A DNA stretch of 64,000 nucleotides from Actinoplanes regularis (GTDB taxonomy: Bacteria; Actinomycetota; Actinomycetes; Mycobacteriales; Micromonosporaceae): the NCBI RefSeq assembly GCF_900188005.1, contig NZ_FZNR01000007.1, forward strand, positions 186,001 through 250,000. Reading direction: 5' to 3'. Positions 52,856 to 62,074 of this stretch are shown here, piece after piece. Every line of letters starts with the position of its first letter. Positions within the stretch are counted from its first letter, which is position 1. A model generated the notes under the pieces. The model saw only the letters and a program-made list of their open reading frames with translations. It ran no database searches and was not told the DNA's origin. The translations under genes and the position numbers were made by a program.

Positions 52856-54064
52856 ATGAAGGTACGCCTGAGCCGCCACCCGTCCCTGGTGGTCAACGCC
52901 GTGATCGGCGTCGTGCTCGTCGCCGGGGCCATCACGGTGTACGAGACATTTTCCTCCTCCGGCGACGGGGGAACGGCCGCCGTGGCCTCCGAGCGAACGG
53001 TCTCGGCCCAGCAGGGCACGGTCACCAAGACCGTGACCGCGGACGGCACCGTGGAGAGCGCGAGCACCGCGAGTGCGAGCTTCGAGACGAGCGGTACGGT
53101 CACCGCGATCAGCGTCAAGGTCGGCGACAAGGTCAAGAAGGGACAGGTGCTGGCGAAGGTCGACCCGGCGGCGGCCAAGCGCACGCTGGCCGAGGCCGAG
53201 GCCAACCTGGACGCCGCGAACGACGCGCTGGACCGGGCGCAGGACGCCGGCTCGGACACCACCGACGCGGAGAACTCCGTGACCGAGGCCCAGTTGGCGG
53301 TCGACGACGCGGAGGCCGGGGTCGCCGGGACCACCCTGACCGCCCCGATGGCCGGCACGATTACGTCGATCAGCGGCACGGTCGGCAGCTCCGCCTCCGG
53401 CACCGGCTCGTCGAGCTCGTCCAGCGGCGGCGGCTCGCAGGGCGGGGGCGGGTCGGACTCCTCGTCGTCGTCCTCCACCGGCTTCATGGAGATCGCCGAC
53501 CTGACGAAGATGCAGGTCTCCGCGAGTTTCGCCGAGGCGGACGCGACCAAGCTCAAGGAGAAGCAGGTCGCCACGGTGACCTGGAACGCGCTCAGCGGCA
53601 CCAGCCAGAGCGCCAAGGTCACCGCGATCGACCCCTCCGGCACCACCTCGAACAGCGTGGTCACCTACGGCGTCACGCTGACCCTGGACAAGGTGCCGAC
53701 CGGCGCGAAGGTCGGACAGACCGTCTCGGTCGTGGTGACCACCGGCTCCAAGGAGAACGTGATCGCGGTGAACTCCGCGGCGATCACCACGGTCGGCAAC
53801 CGGCACACGGTCACCGTGGTCGCCAACGGCGTGAAGGAGACCCGCACGGTCGAGATCGGCCTCGCGGGCGACTCCACCACGGAGATCACCTCCGGGCTCG
53901 CCGCCGGCGAGAGCGTCGTCGTCAAGACGACCTCGACCAGCAGCGGCAGCAACCAGCAGAACGGATTCCCCGGCGGCGGTAACTTTCCCGGTGGCGGTGG
54001 AAACCTCGGCGGTGGAAACCTCGGTGGCGGCGGCGCCCGGACCGGCAACGGTGGCGGCCGATGA
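52856..54064 (+). CDS. HlyD/MacA-like efflux adaptor 2 with Gly-rich tail
   Basis: The 402-residue adaptor has an N-terminal anchor (NAVIGVVLVAGAITVYETF), lipoyl halves GTVTAISVKVGDKVKKGQVL and LTAPMAGTITSISGTVGSSA, a Ser/Gly-rich insert and a membrane-proximal domain. The C-terminal 35 residues are FPGGGNFPGGGGNLGGGN repeats, absent from adaptor 1. It is the immediate upstream partner of the MacB-like ATPase and permease. ATG 52856 begins the basic n-region. Confidence 0.85.
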   Translation: MKVRLSRHPSLVVNAVIGVVLVAGAITVYETFSSSGDGGTAAVASERTVSAQQGTVTKTVTADGTVESASTASASFETSGTVTAISVKVGDKVKKGQVLAKVDPAAAKRTLAEAEANLDAANDALDRAQDAGSDTTDAENSVTEAQLAVDDAEAGVAGTTLTAPMAGTITSISGTVGSSASGTGSSSSSSGGGSQGGGGSDSSSSSSTGFMEIADLTKMQVSASFAEADATKLKEKQVATVTWNALSGTSQSAKVTAIDPSGTTSNSVVTYGVTLTLDKVPTGAKVGQTVSVVVTTGSKENVIAVNSAAITTVGNRHTVTVVANGVKETRTVEIGLAGDSTTEITSGLAAGESVVVKTTSTSSGSNQQNGFPGGGNFPGGGGNLGGGNLGGGGARTGNGGGR

Positions 54065-54137
54065 GCGAGCTTGCGAGCGAATCCAAAAGCACAGTCATCA
54101 GCTCATCGCGGCGCCGGAGCGCAGCGGAGGTGGCGCG
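54061..54137. other. Short linker with a palindromic GAGCGAGCTTGCGAGC
   Basis: The 77 bases between adaptor 2 and the ATPase contain GAGCGAGCTTGCGAGCGAAT and GCGCCGGAGCGCAGCGGAGG, short dyad-rich words of a kind I associate with dispersed intergenic elements in Micromonosporaceae (from memory). Confidence 0.35.
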
Positions 54138-54989
54138 ATGAGCCGCCCGGTCCTCGACGTCCAGGACCTCAAGAAGATCTACGGTACGGGTGAGGCGACC
54201 GTCCACGCGCTGCGCGGGGTCTCGATGACCGTGCACCGTGGCGACTATGTGGCGATCATGGGCTCGTCCGGCTCGGGCAAGTCGACCCTGATGAACATCC
54301 TGGGCGCGCTCGACATCCCCACGACCGGTTCGTACAAGCTGGACGGTGTCGAGGTCGGCACGCTCTCCGACGCCCAGCTCGCCCTGGCCCGCAACCGGCT
54401 CATCGGGTTCATCTTCCAGGCGTTCAACCTGATCCCTCGTACGTCCGCGGTGGCGAATGTGGAGCTGCCCCTGGCGTACGCCGGAGTGAAACCGACGGAG
54501 CGGCGCCGCCGCGCGCTGGCCGCCCTGGACATCGTCGGTCTCGCGGACCGGGCCGATCACGAGCCCAACCAGCTCTCCGGTGGTCAGCAGCAGCGGGTCG
54601 CGGTGGCCCGGGCCCTGGTCACCGAGCCGGCCCTGCTGCTCGCCGACGAGCCCACCGGCAACCTGGACAGCAAGTCCACCGACGACGTGCTGAAGGTCTT
54701 CGACGACCTGAGCGCGGCCGGGCGGACCATCGTGATCATCACGCACGAGAACGAGGTCGGTGCCCGGGCCAAGCGCCTGGTCCGCCTGGTCGACGGCGCG
54801 ATCGTGACCGACGTCCGGCAGTCCCCGATCGACCTCCCGCCGGTCGGCGCCGCGGCCGCGCACGCCCGGGTGCAGGCGGTCGCCGCCGGCCACGTCGCGG
54901 CCGGTCACGCAGTCGCGGTCCGGGCCGGGGGCACCACCTACGGCAGTCCGGCCGGCTCGGAGTGGAACGGGGGCCGGCACAGCTCATGA
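54138..54989 (+). CDS. MacB-type ABC exporter ATPase
   Basis: The 283-residue ATPase has Walker A GSSGSGKSTLMNILG, the signature LSGGQQQRVAVARALV, Walker B LLLADEPTGNLDSKS and the switch in VIITHENEVGARAKR; LD/IP-TTGSYKLDG is typical of the LolD/MacB type. A 50-residue Ala/Val/His-rich tail follows the domain. ATG follows GGAGG. It pairs with the permease 40 bases downstream. Confidence 0.95.
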   Translation: MSRPVLDVQDLKKIYGTGEATVHALRGVSMTVHRGDYVAIMGSSGSGKSTLMNILGALDIPTTGSYKLDGVEVGTLSDAQLALARNRLIGFIFQAFNLIPRTSAVANVELPLAYAGVKPTERRRRALAALDIVGLADRADHEPNQLSGGQQQRVAVARALVTEPALLLADEPTGNLDSKSTDDVLKVFDDLSAAGRTIVIITHENEVGARAKRLVRLVDGAIVTDVRQSPIDLPPVGAAAAHARVQAVAAGHVAAGHAVAVRAGGTTYGSPAGSEWNGGRHSS

Positions 54990-55029
54990 CCGGGCGAAGC
55001 GAGGAAAAAATCAAACGCGGGGTGCTCGC

Positions 55030-56247
55030 ATGAACTTCTTTGAGGTCGTCAGGTTCTCGCTCCGGGGTCTGTCGGCGAACAAGCTGCGCTCGGCGCTCAC
55101 CATGCTCGGCATCCTGATCGGTGTCGCCGCGGTGATCCTGCTGGTCGCGGTCGGCAACGGCTCGGCCAAGGCGATCAGCGACCGGATCGAGGCGCTGGGC
55201 ACCAACACCATCACCGTGATGAGCACCGGCCGCGGTGGGTCCAGCAGCACGGCGCTCACCAAGAAGATGGCCGACGCGCTGATCGACCCGGAGCTCGCCC
55301 CGGACATCAAGTCGGTCTCCCCGGTGGTGAGCGCGTCGTCGGCGACGATGACGTACGAGGGCTCCGACCACTCGGTCAGCACCTTCGTCGGCACCACGCC
55401 CGCCTGGTTCGCCGCCTCCAGCACCCCGGTCGAGAAGGGCGCGTCGTTCACCGAGGACGACGTCAACCAGGGACGCCGGGTGGTCGTCATCGGACAGACC
55501 GTCGCCGAGGAGCTGTTCCCCGGGGTCGACCCGATCGACAAGCAGGTCACCGTGAGCGGCGCGCTGTTCACCGTGGTCGGCGTGCTCAAGGAGAAGAGCT
55601 CCACCGGCTTCCAGGACTCCAACGACACCGCGGTCGCCCCGCTCACCGCGGTCCAGCAGGTTCTCGCCGGCTACGGCTCGCTGACCTCGATCATCGTCGA
55701 GGCCAAGGACCCGGACAAGGTGGACGCGGTGCAGAGCGAGGTCTCCACGATCCTCGACCAGCAGCTGAACGTGTCGTCCACGTCGTCGAGCGGGAACAGC
55801 AACAGCACGCCGTACCGGATCCAGAACGCGTCGTCGCTGCTGGAGACCCAGACCGAGACCGCCGACACGTTCACCACGCTGCTCGGCGCGGTCGCCGCGA
55901 TCAGTCTGCTGGTCGGCGGCATCGGGATCACCAACATCATGCTGGTCACGGTCACCGAACGGACCCGGGAGATCGGCATCCGCAAGGCGCTCGGCGCGCC
56001 CCGCCGGACGATCATGACCCAGTTCCTGATCGAGGCGACCCTGCTGAGCGTGCTCGGTGGCGCCCTCGGCGTGGCGGCCGCGCTGATCGGCAGCCACTTC
56101 ACGATCGTCGGCGTGAAACCCGTGATCGTGCCCAGTTCGATCGGGCTCGCCGTCGGTGTGTCCATCGCGATCGGGCTGTTCTTCGGCGGCCTGCCCGCCG
56201 CCCGCGCCGCCCGCCTGCGTCCCATCGACGCGCTGCGCTACGAGTGA
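55030..56247 (+). CDS. MacB-type ABC exporter permease
   Basis: The 405-residue permease has the MacB layout: an N-terminal cytoplasmic helix and membrane helix (RSALTMLGILIGVAAVILLV), a large extracytoplasmic MacB-periplasmic domain, and three C-terminal helices with the coupling motif TERTREIGIRKALGAPRRTI. It would work by mechanotransmission with the ATPase and an adaptor. Its stop lies 11 bases before the next gene. Confidence 0.94.
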   Translation: MNFFEVVRFSLRGLSANKLRSALTMLGILIGVAAVILLVAVGNGSAKAISDRIEALGTNTITVMSTGRGGSSSTALTKKMADALIDPELAPDIKSVSPVVSASSATMTYEGSDHSVSTFVGTTPAWFAASSTPVEKGASFTEDDVNQGRRVVVIGQTVAEELFPGVDPIDKQVTVSGALFTVVGVLKEKSSTGFQDSNDTAVAPLTAVQQVLAGYGSLTSIIVEAKDPDKVDAVQSEVSTILDQQLNVSSTSSSGNSNSTPYRIQNASSLLETQTETADTFTTLLGAVAAISLLVGGIGITNIMLVTVTERTREIGIRKALGAPRRTIMTQFLIEATLLSVLGGALGVAAALIGSHFTIVGVKPVIVPSSIGLAVGVSIAIGLFFGGLPAARAARLRPIDALRYE

Positions 56248-56258
56248 GGACTGAAGCT

Positions 56259-56858
56259 GTGAACCGGATGAACGACGAGACCGCCGTCCTGCCGACCGTG
56301 CCGGCGCCCGCCGACCCGGTCGAGCCCGACGACACCGACAACGAGGGCCTGGCCAAGGAGCTCGCCGCCGCCGCGCCCAAGCAGTGGTGGAACCGGGGCA
56401 CGATCGGGCTGGGCGTGGCCGTGCTGCTGATGGGCGGCTTCCTCGGCGGGGTCTACTCGCAGAAGGAGTGGGGCCAGTCCTCGACCGCCGCCTCCGGCTT
56501 CCCCGGCGGCCGCAGCGGCGGTGGCTTCCCGACCGGCCTGAGCGCCAGCGGCTTCCCCGGTGGTGGCAACTTCGGCGGTGGCGGTAACTCCGGCGCCGGC
56601 CAGGGCAGCACGGGCGGCACCGGGACCACCGACGCCGGCACCACCGGCACGGTCAAGCTGGTCAACGGCACCACGATCTACGTGCAGACCGCGGACGGCA
56701 CGGTCGTCACGGTCAACACCGACGGCAAGACCACGGTGTCGACCGCGAAGAAGGGCAAGCTCGCCGACGTGAAAGCGGGCGACTCGATCACGGTCAAGGG
56801 TGCGACCGGGAGCGACGGCGCGGTCACCGCCACGTCGCTGACCTCGCAGCACAAGTGA
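56259..56858 (+). CDS. Membrane-anchored Gly-rich protein (DUF5666-like)
   Basis: The 199-residue protein has an acidic cytoplasmic N-terminus, one membrane helix (GTIGLGVAVLLMGGFLGGVY), a linker with FPGGRSGGGFPTG and SGFPGGGNFGGGGNSG, and a C-terminal small beta domain: GTVKLVNGTTIYVQTADGTV through VKAGDSITVKGATGSDGAVT. That domain resembles the DUF5666/OB-like fold. It ends the export operon and shares the FPGGG motif with adaptor 2 and with the divergent lipoprotein. GTG 56259 or ATG 56268 may be the start. Confidence 0.75.
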   Translation: MNRMNDETAVLPTVPAPADPVEPDDTDNEGLAKELAAAAPKQWWNRGTIGLGVAVLLMGGFLGGVYSQKEWGQSSTAASGFPGGRSGGGFPTGLSASGFPGGGNFGGGGNSGAGQGSTGGTGTTDAGTTGTVKLVNGTTIYVQTADGTVVTVNTDGKTTVSTAKKGKLADVKAGDSITVKGATGSDGAVTATSLTSQHK

Positions 56859-56921
56859 CCAAGCACCCATTGATGAGCGCGGCCTCCGCTCCCTAGGCTG
56901 AGCCCAGCTCAGGACTAGGGG

Positions 56922-59687
56922 GTGGCCGCGTTGCCGCGCGAACTGCCCACATTGCACGGGCGGGCACCGTTGCTCGCCGAGATCGAGGCGCGCCTTGCCG
57001 GTGGTGGTGGGGTGGCCCTGCACGGGCCGCCCGGCATCGGCAAGACCGCGCTGCTCGACGCCGTCGCCGAGCAGGCCGCGGCGCGCGGGGAGCGGATCCT
57101 GCGCCTGCGGCCGGCGCGCGGCGAGCGCACCCTCGCGTACGCGGGCGTCGCCGACCTCGTCCGCCAGGTGCCGCCGGACGCGGTGGCGGCCCTCGCGCCC
57201 GCCGCTCGCAACTCGCTCGCCGCCCTGCGTCAGGGGCGGCCGCCCCGCACCGGCGTTCCGGCCCTGGCCCGCCGCCTGCTGCTGCCCGCCCTGCTCGCGT
57301 ACAGCGCCCGTGGCGCCGGGGTGCTCCTCGTCCTCGACGACGTGCAGTGGCTCGACCCGGAGTCGGCCGCGCTGATCGGCTTCGCGATGCGCCGCCGCCC
57401 CGGCGCCCGGATCCGGGCCATCACCGCCGAGCGCCGCCCCGACCGCGGCGGTCGCGGCCGTGCCGCCCGGCTCTGCCCGCCCCCGGTCACCGAGATCGCC
57501 GTGCCGCCGCTCACCCCGGACGACCTCACCGCCATGCTCGAGGCCCGCGGCCTGCCCTGCCGCACGGCCAGCCGCCTGCACCGTGCCAGCGCCGGCAACC
57601 CGTTCCTGGCCCTCGCCCTGGGCAGTACCGGCGCCGACGGTCCCGCCTGGCGTCCGCCGCCGCTGCCCGAGGCCGCTCGTGACCTGGCCCGCGACCTGCT
57701 CGACTGTCTCTCCGCCGAGGTGCACGCGACCCTGCTGATGGCGGCGCTGGCCACCGACCCGACGGTCACCCTGCTGCTGCGCGCCGGCCGCGAGGAGGCC
57801 GACCGCGAGCTGCGCCTGGCCGCCGCGGCGGGCGTCGTCGAGGTGACCGGCGAGGCGATCCGGTTCACGCCGTCGCTGATCGCGCAGGTGCTGGTCGAGC
57901 AGACGGCGGCGGGTGAACGTACCGGAGCTCATGCCGCACTCGCCGCGGCCGCGCTCGAACCGCTCGAGGCGCTGCGGCATCGTGCCCTGCGTGCCGCCCG
58001 CCCGGACGCCGGCGTGGCCCGGCGGCTCGCCGCCGCGGCCGCCCAGTGCGCCGCCCGCGGGGCCGATCGCACCGCAGCCGAGTTCTACCTGCTGGCCGCC
58101 GACCGCAGCCCGCACCAGCTGGCCGCCGAGCGCCTCGACTGGCTGGTCACCGCCGCCCGCACCGCGCTCACCGGCGGCGCGCCGGCCCTGGCCGGGCGAG
58201 CCGCCGAGGCGGTGATCGCCGCCGACGCCCCCGCCGGCCACCGGGTCCGGGCCCGGGTCGTCCTGATCGACCTGGCCGGGCAGGCGCTCGGCGAGATGGG
58301 TGAGATGTTCGCCGCGGCGCTCGCCGAGGCCGGCGAGGACCCCGCGCTGCTCGCTCCGGTCCGGCTCCGGCTCACCTGGCAGGCCATGATCACCGGCGAG
58401 CCGGACCGGGCCGCCGTCGAGGCCCTGCGCACCATCGCGATCGCCCGCCGGGCCGGCGACGCGACCAGCGAGGCGATGGCGCTCAGCGGCCTCGCCCAGA
58501 TCCAGCGGATGCGCGGCGAACCGGCCTGGCGCGACTCGCTCGCCCGGGCCCTCGCGCTGCCCGCCTCCCCGGCGCCGGACTGGCTCCATCTCGGACCGCA
58601 CTACATGGCCGCCCGCTTCGCGATGATCGACGACCGGCTCGACGAGGCCCGCGCCGAACTGCTGGCCCTGCTCGCGGTCGCCGAACACGACCGGATCGGC
58701 GAGGCCCGGGTCGAGGTGCTGCGTAGCCTCTCCGAGGTGGCGACGCGGGCCGGACGCTGCCGGGAGGCGCTGCGGTACGCCCATCGCGCCGTGCAGGCCG
58801 CGCAGGAGGCCGGCCTGAGTCCCGGCCCGACCTGGTACACCGCCGCGGTCGCCGAGCTGGCCGGCGGCAGTCTGCCCGCGGCCGCCGGCTTCGCCCAGCG
58901 CGGCATCCGCGCCTCCGAACAGGAGGGCGACAACATCTATCTACGCCGGAACCTACACGCGCTGGGCCAGGCCGGCCTGCGCTCCGGCGAGACCCGGGCC
59001 GGGGTCGCCGCGCTGCGCCGCCTGCGTGACCTGGAGGCCGAGGCCGGCAACTCGGACCCGATGATCGTGCGCTGGCACGCCGACCTGGCCGCCGGTCTGG
59101 CCGCGCTCGGCGACCACGTCGAGGCGGCCGAGACGCTGGCCCGCGCCCGCAAGGCCGCCGAACAGCTGGGCAGCAGCCCCGCCCTGGCCGGCTACCTGGA
59201 CCGGGCCACCGCGATCGTCCACTCCGAGAGTGGCCAGGCGGACTCGGCCGTCGAGCTCTCCACCGCCGCCGCGCACCTGTTCGAGCAGCTACGCCAGCCG
59301 GTCGAGCAGGGTCACGCGCTGCTGGTGGCCGGCGGAGCGGAACGCCGCCGGCGCCGCTATGCCGCCGCCCGCCTGCTGATCGGCGCCGCCCTGGCGATCT
59401 TCATGTCCGCCGACGCCCGCCCCTGGGCCGAGGAGACCGAGCGCGCGCTGGCCCGCACCGAGGGCAGCCTCGCCCCGGAACAGGGCCTGACCTCGACGGA
59501 ACTGCGCATCGCCGCCATGGTCCGGGACGGCGCCAGCAACCGGGAGATCGCCTCCCGCCTGTACCTGAGCGTGAAGACGGTCGAGGCGACCCTGACCCGG
59601 GTCTACCGCAAACTCGGCGTCCGCTCCCGCACCCAGCTCTCCTCCCGCCTCCAGGCCATCGAAGGCACCCTCCCCGACCCGAACTAG
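56922..59687 (+). CDS. LAL-type LuxR regulator
   Basis: The 921-residue regulator has an N-terminal ATPase with intact Walker A HGPPGIGKTALLDAV and Walker B GVLLVLDDVQWLDPES, a TPR-like helical middle and a C-terminal LuxR HTH (GLTSTELRIAAMVRDGASN, REIASRLYLSVKTVEATL, TRVYRKLGVRSRTQLSSRL). It starts with GTG 63 bases after the export operon, so it may be transcribed with it or control it. Length is normal for the family. Confidence 0.92.
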   Translation: MAALPRELPTLHGRAPLLAEIEARLAGGGGVALHGPPGIGKTALLDAVAEQAAARGERILRLRPARGERTLAYAGVADLVRQVPPDAVAALAPAARNSLAALRQGRPPRTGVPALARRLLLPALLAYSARGAGVLLVLDDVQWLDPESAALIGFAMRRRPGARIRAITAERRPDRGGRGRAARLCPPPVTEIAVPPLTPDDLTAMLEARGLPCRTASRLHRASAGNPFLALALGSTGADGPAWRPPPLPEAARDLARDLLDCLSAEVHATLLMAALATDPTVTLLLRAGREEADRELRLAAAAGVVEVTGEAIRFTPSLIAQVLVEQTAAGERTGAHAALAAAALEPLEALRHRALRAARPDAGVARRLAAAAAQCAARGADRTAAEFYLLAADRSPHQLAAERLDWLVTAARTALTGGAPALAGRAAEAVIAADAPAGHRVRARVVLIDLAGQALGEMGEMFAAALAEAGEDPALLAPVRLRLTWQAMITGEPDRAAVEALRTIAIARRAGDATSEAMALSGLAQIQRMRGEPAWRDSLARALALPASPAPDWLHLGPHYMAARFAMIDDRLDEARAELLALLAVAEHDRIGEARVEVLRSLSEVATRAGRCREALRYAHRAVQAAQEAGLSPGPTWYTAAVAELAGGSLPAAAGFAQRGIRASEQEGDNIYLRRNLHALGQAGLRSGETRAGVAALRRLRDLEAEAGNSDPMIVRWHADLAAGLAALGDHVEAAETLARARKAAEQLGSSPALAGYLDRATAIVHSESGQADSAVELSTAAAHLFEQLRQPVEQGHALLVAGGAERRRRRYAAARLLIGAALAIFMSADARPWAEETERALARTEGSLAPEQGLTSTELRIAAMVRDGASNREIASRLYLSVKTVEATLTRVYRKLGVRSRTQLSSRLQAIEGTLPDPN

Positions 59688-60338
59688 ACCTTCGGTCGCC
59701 GCTGGGCTGCTGGTCCTTCTTCTCAACCCGTCGATCGCCGCCGGGCCGCCGGCTCTTCTTCAACCCTTCTCCGGTACGTCCGATGGAGCCCCGCGGTCGG
59801 GCCTCTCGGCCGAGCCCTGTGGCGATCTCGCGCGACGTCCGTCGCACCCCAGACTCCGGCGCGCGCCCCGGCCCGTTCGGCTCACTGCGCGAGGCTGCTG
59901 CCATTCCCGCCCGTGGCGCGCCGCCCTGCCCTCCCCTTCACCGCGCGAGGGCGCTGCCCTTCCCGGGCCGCGGCGCGCCACCGGACCCGGGCTGGTTCCG
60001 GTGGCGGTGTCCACGCTCGGGGTTCGACCGTGACAGCCGGCCCGTCCCCTCCGGCTCGCCGCCATCGTCGTGTCGGAGGCCCGGACAGCACTGCCGGGAC
60101 CAGCCGGCGACCGCGCCGGCTCGTGCCTTAGGAGTGGTTGCCGTGGCTGAGATCACCAGGTATCGCTGACCAGGGGAGCGGCGACGCAGAGTGATGGGGG
60201 TAACCATGATCCGGTGGTGGCCGTCACTTTCAGCTTCCAAGTTTTACCTGGTCGATTTGGGGATGTCGCAAACGCTCGGCATTGTTGTACCCGGAAGCGA
60301 CGAGGCTTTCTCCGTGACAATCCGTCGAGGAGTGCTCA
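59688..60338. other. 651-bp gap without supported gene
   Basis: The start contains two copies of a roughly 34-bp unit ending in CTTCTTCWCAACCC (59696-59769). A plus-strand frame through 59783-60169 has the composition of a shadow frame and no ribosome-binding site. The last 140 bases are AT-richer and should hold the promoter for the following small gene. Confidence 0.5.
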
Positions 60339-60587
60339 ATGCCGTTCATCCGTGAGATTCGTAAGTCGATCATCAACCGTCTCGCCGAGCGCCGCGCCCA
60401 CCGCCAGCTGTCCGCCGAACTCGCCGCGTTCCGTACCCACGCCGAGCGCACCGAGCTGGACCTGATGCTGGGTCGGCACACCGCCGAGGAGACCCGCGAG
60501 ATCGAGGCCATCCTCAACAGCCAGGACGCGGAGCGCCGCTACCACGCCGCCGTGCAGTCGTCCGGCGTCGGCGGCGGCCACGCCTGA
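60339..60587 (+). CDS. Small basic helical protein, unknown
   Basis: The 82-residue protein reads MPFIREIRKSIINRLAERRA and then a long charged helix LSAELAAFRTHAERTELDLM and EETREIEAILNSQDAERRYH. GGAG lies eight bases upstream of the ATG. The pattern suggests a single long helix or helical hairpin, perhaps a coiled-coil. No family is recognised. A perfect hairpin terminator follows. Confidence 0.6.
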   Translation: MPFIREIRKSIINRLAERRAHRQLSAELAAFRTHAERTELDLMLGRHTAEETREIEAILNSQDAERRYHAAVQSSGVGGGHA

Positions 60588-60696
60588 TCCACGCGGGCCG
60601 CACCCCGAATTACACACTGGACCCCGGGTCGTAAGGCCGACCCGGCGGGTTACCACGACAGGTCCGGCCCGTCCCCGGATCGCGCGCTGACCCGTA

Positions 60697-60726
60697 ACCG
60701 CCCCGGCACGAGAGTGCCGGGGCGGT
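60697..60726. terminator. Perfect hairpin terminator
   Basis: ACCGCCCCGGCAC and its complement form a 13-bp stem around GAGA, followed by TCTGTGTT. A similar weaker hairpin (CCGGCG-TGAGAG-CGCCGG) lies about 70 bases downstream and looks like a duplicated copy. It would end both this small gene and, from the other side, the TerC gene. Confidence 0.85.
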
Positions 60727-60860
60727 TCTGTGTTCCGGGTCTGGACCGTCCCGGATCGGGCTGACCCGTGACCGTCCCGGCGTGAGAGCGCCGGGGCGCC
60801 GTACCGGAGAAGGCTCATCGGTCGCGGACGGACGGCCGAGGGTCGCGGCCGCGACGGTGG

Positions 60861-61862
60861 TCACTGGTGGGGCTGGCGGTCCGGGTGGGCCTGGAGGCTG
60901 CCGGCGTGCGCCTTCAACGACGGGTCGCGTCCGGATCTGATCAGGCTGGCGACGGTCGTGACGACCAGGATGCCGATGATCACGCCGAGCGAGACCGGAG
61001 TGCTGACCTCCGGGACCGAGGGGCTGACGGCCTTGTGCGCCCAGTGCAGGATCAGCTTGAACCCGATGAACGCGAGGATCACCGAGAGCCCGGTGGAGAG
61101 GTAGACCAGCCGGTCCAGCAGGCCCTTCACCAGGAAGAACAGGGCACGCAGGCCGAGCAGGGCGAACGCGTTCGCGACGAGGACGATGTACGCCTGCTCG
61201 GTCACGCCGAAGACCGCGGGGATCGAGTCGAGGGCGAACAGGATGTCGGTGCTGCCGATCGCGAGCAGGACCAGGAAGAGCGGGGTGACCATCCGCTTCC
61301 CGTCGACCCGGGTGATCATCTTGCCGTCGACGTAGTCCTCGGTCACCGGCAGCCAGCGCCGGGCCGCCTTGACCAGCCCGTTGTCATCGACGCTGGGATC
61401 CTCGTCGCGGTGCCGGAAGAGCTGCACCGCCGTGTAGATCAGGATCAGCCCGAAGATCAGGAACATGAACGAGAACAGGCTCAGCAGCGTGGCGCCGAGC
61501 GCGATGAAGACGACCCGCAGGACCAGCGCGATGATGATCCCGAAGGTGAGCGCCTCCTGCTGGTAGCGCTCCGGCACGGCGAACGTGCTCATGATGATCA
61601 CGAAGACGAAGAGGTTGTCGATCGACAGGCTCTTCTCGACGATGTAGCCGGCGAAGTACTCAGCGCCGAAATTCCAGCCGGCGACGCTCCCGAAGACGAG
61701 CCCGAACGCGATCGCGACCGCGATGTAGAAGATCGACCAGCCGGCGGCCTCCCGGAAGCCGACGACATGCGGCCGTAACACCCCCAGGGCCAAATCGAGG
61801 GCGAGCAGGGCGGCGATGACGCCGATCGTCAGGGTCCAGCCGAGCGCGGTGACCTCAAGCAT
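60861..61862 (-). CDS. TerC-family membrane protein
   Basis: The 333-residue protein has about nine membrane helices. Conserved acidic helices are seen as AGYIVEKSLSIDNLFVFVII and AIGSTDILFALDSIPAVFGV, the metal-coordinating core of TerC. TerC proteins take part in tellurite resistance and metal loading or manganese export linked to protein secretion. The ATG at 61862 begins the first membrane helix; the open frame upstream is not TerC-like. No manganese riboswitch could be seen in the leader. Confidence 0.93.
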   Translation of the reverse strand: MLEVTALGWTLTIGVIAALLALDLALGVLRPHVVGFREAAGWSIFYIAVAIAFGLVFGSVAGWNFGAEYFAGYIVEKSLSIDNLFVFVIIMSTFAVPERYQQEALTFGIIIALVLRVVFIALGATLLSLFSFMFLIFGLILIYTAVQLFRHRDEDPSVDDNGLVKAARRWLPVTEDYVDGKMITRVDGKRMVTPLFLVLLAIGSTDILFALDSIPAVFGVTEQAYIVLVANAFALLGLRALFFLVKGLLDRLVYLSTGLSVILAFIGFKLILHWAHKAVSPSVPEVSTPVSLGVIIGILVVTTVASLIRSGRDPSLKAHAGSLQAHPDRQPHQ

Positions 61863-61987
61863 GCTCACAGGATCCCCAAATTTCCTGCAAAGAACGCCCG
61901 GAATCGCCTGGAAGAAACCTGAGTGACCGCCGGGCCGCACCGACCGGGCCGGATCACGGCGTGGAGATCGCGGCCTGAGGACCGGAA

Positions 61988-62052
61988 AGCACGCCGGACC
62001 CGGGGAGACGCGCCGCACCCAGGGAAAGATGCGCCGGACCCGGGGGAGAGGT
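61988..62052. repeat. Short degenerate repeat, three units
   Basis: Three copies of a GCGCCGGACCCGGGGA-like unit, spaced about 27 bases, lie between the dioxygenase stop and the TerC leader. Confidence 0.7.
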
Positions 62053-62074
62053 GAGCGGTCCGGCGCGTCCGGTC

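Noticed and set aside
59783-60169. 128-residue plus-strand frame in the gap after the second LAL gene
   Set aside because: Arg/Pro-rich composition typical of a wrong frame, no start signal and no domain character.
61863-62074. Manganese (yybP-ykoY) riboswitch in front of terC
   Set aside because: The leader was read on the minus strand and lacks the conserved loops of that element.
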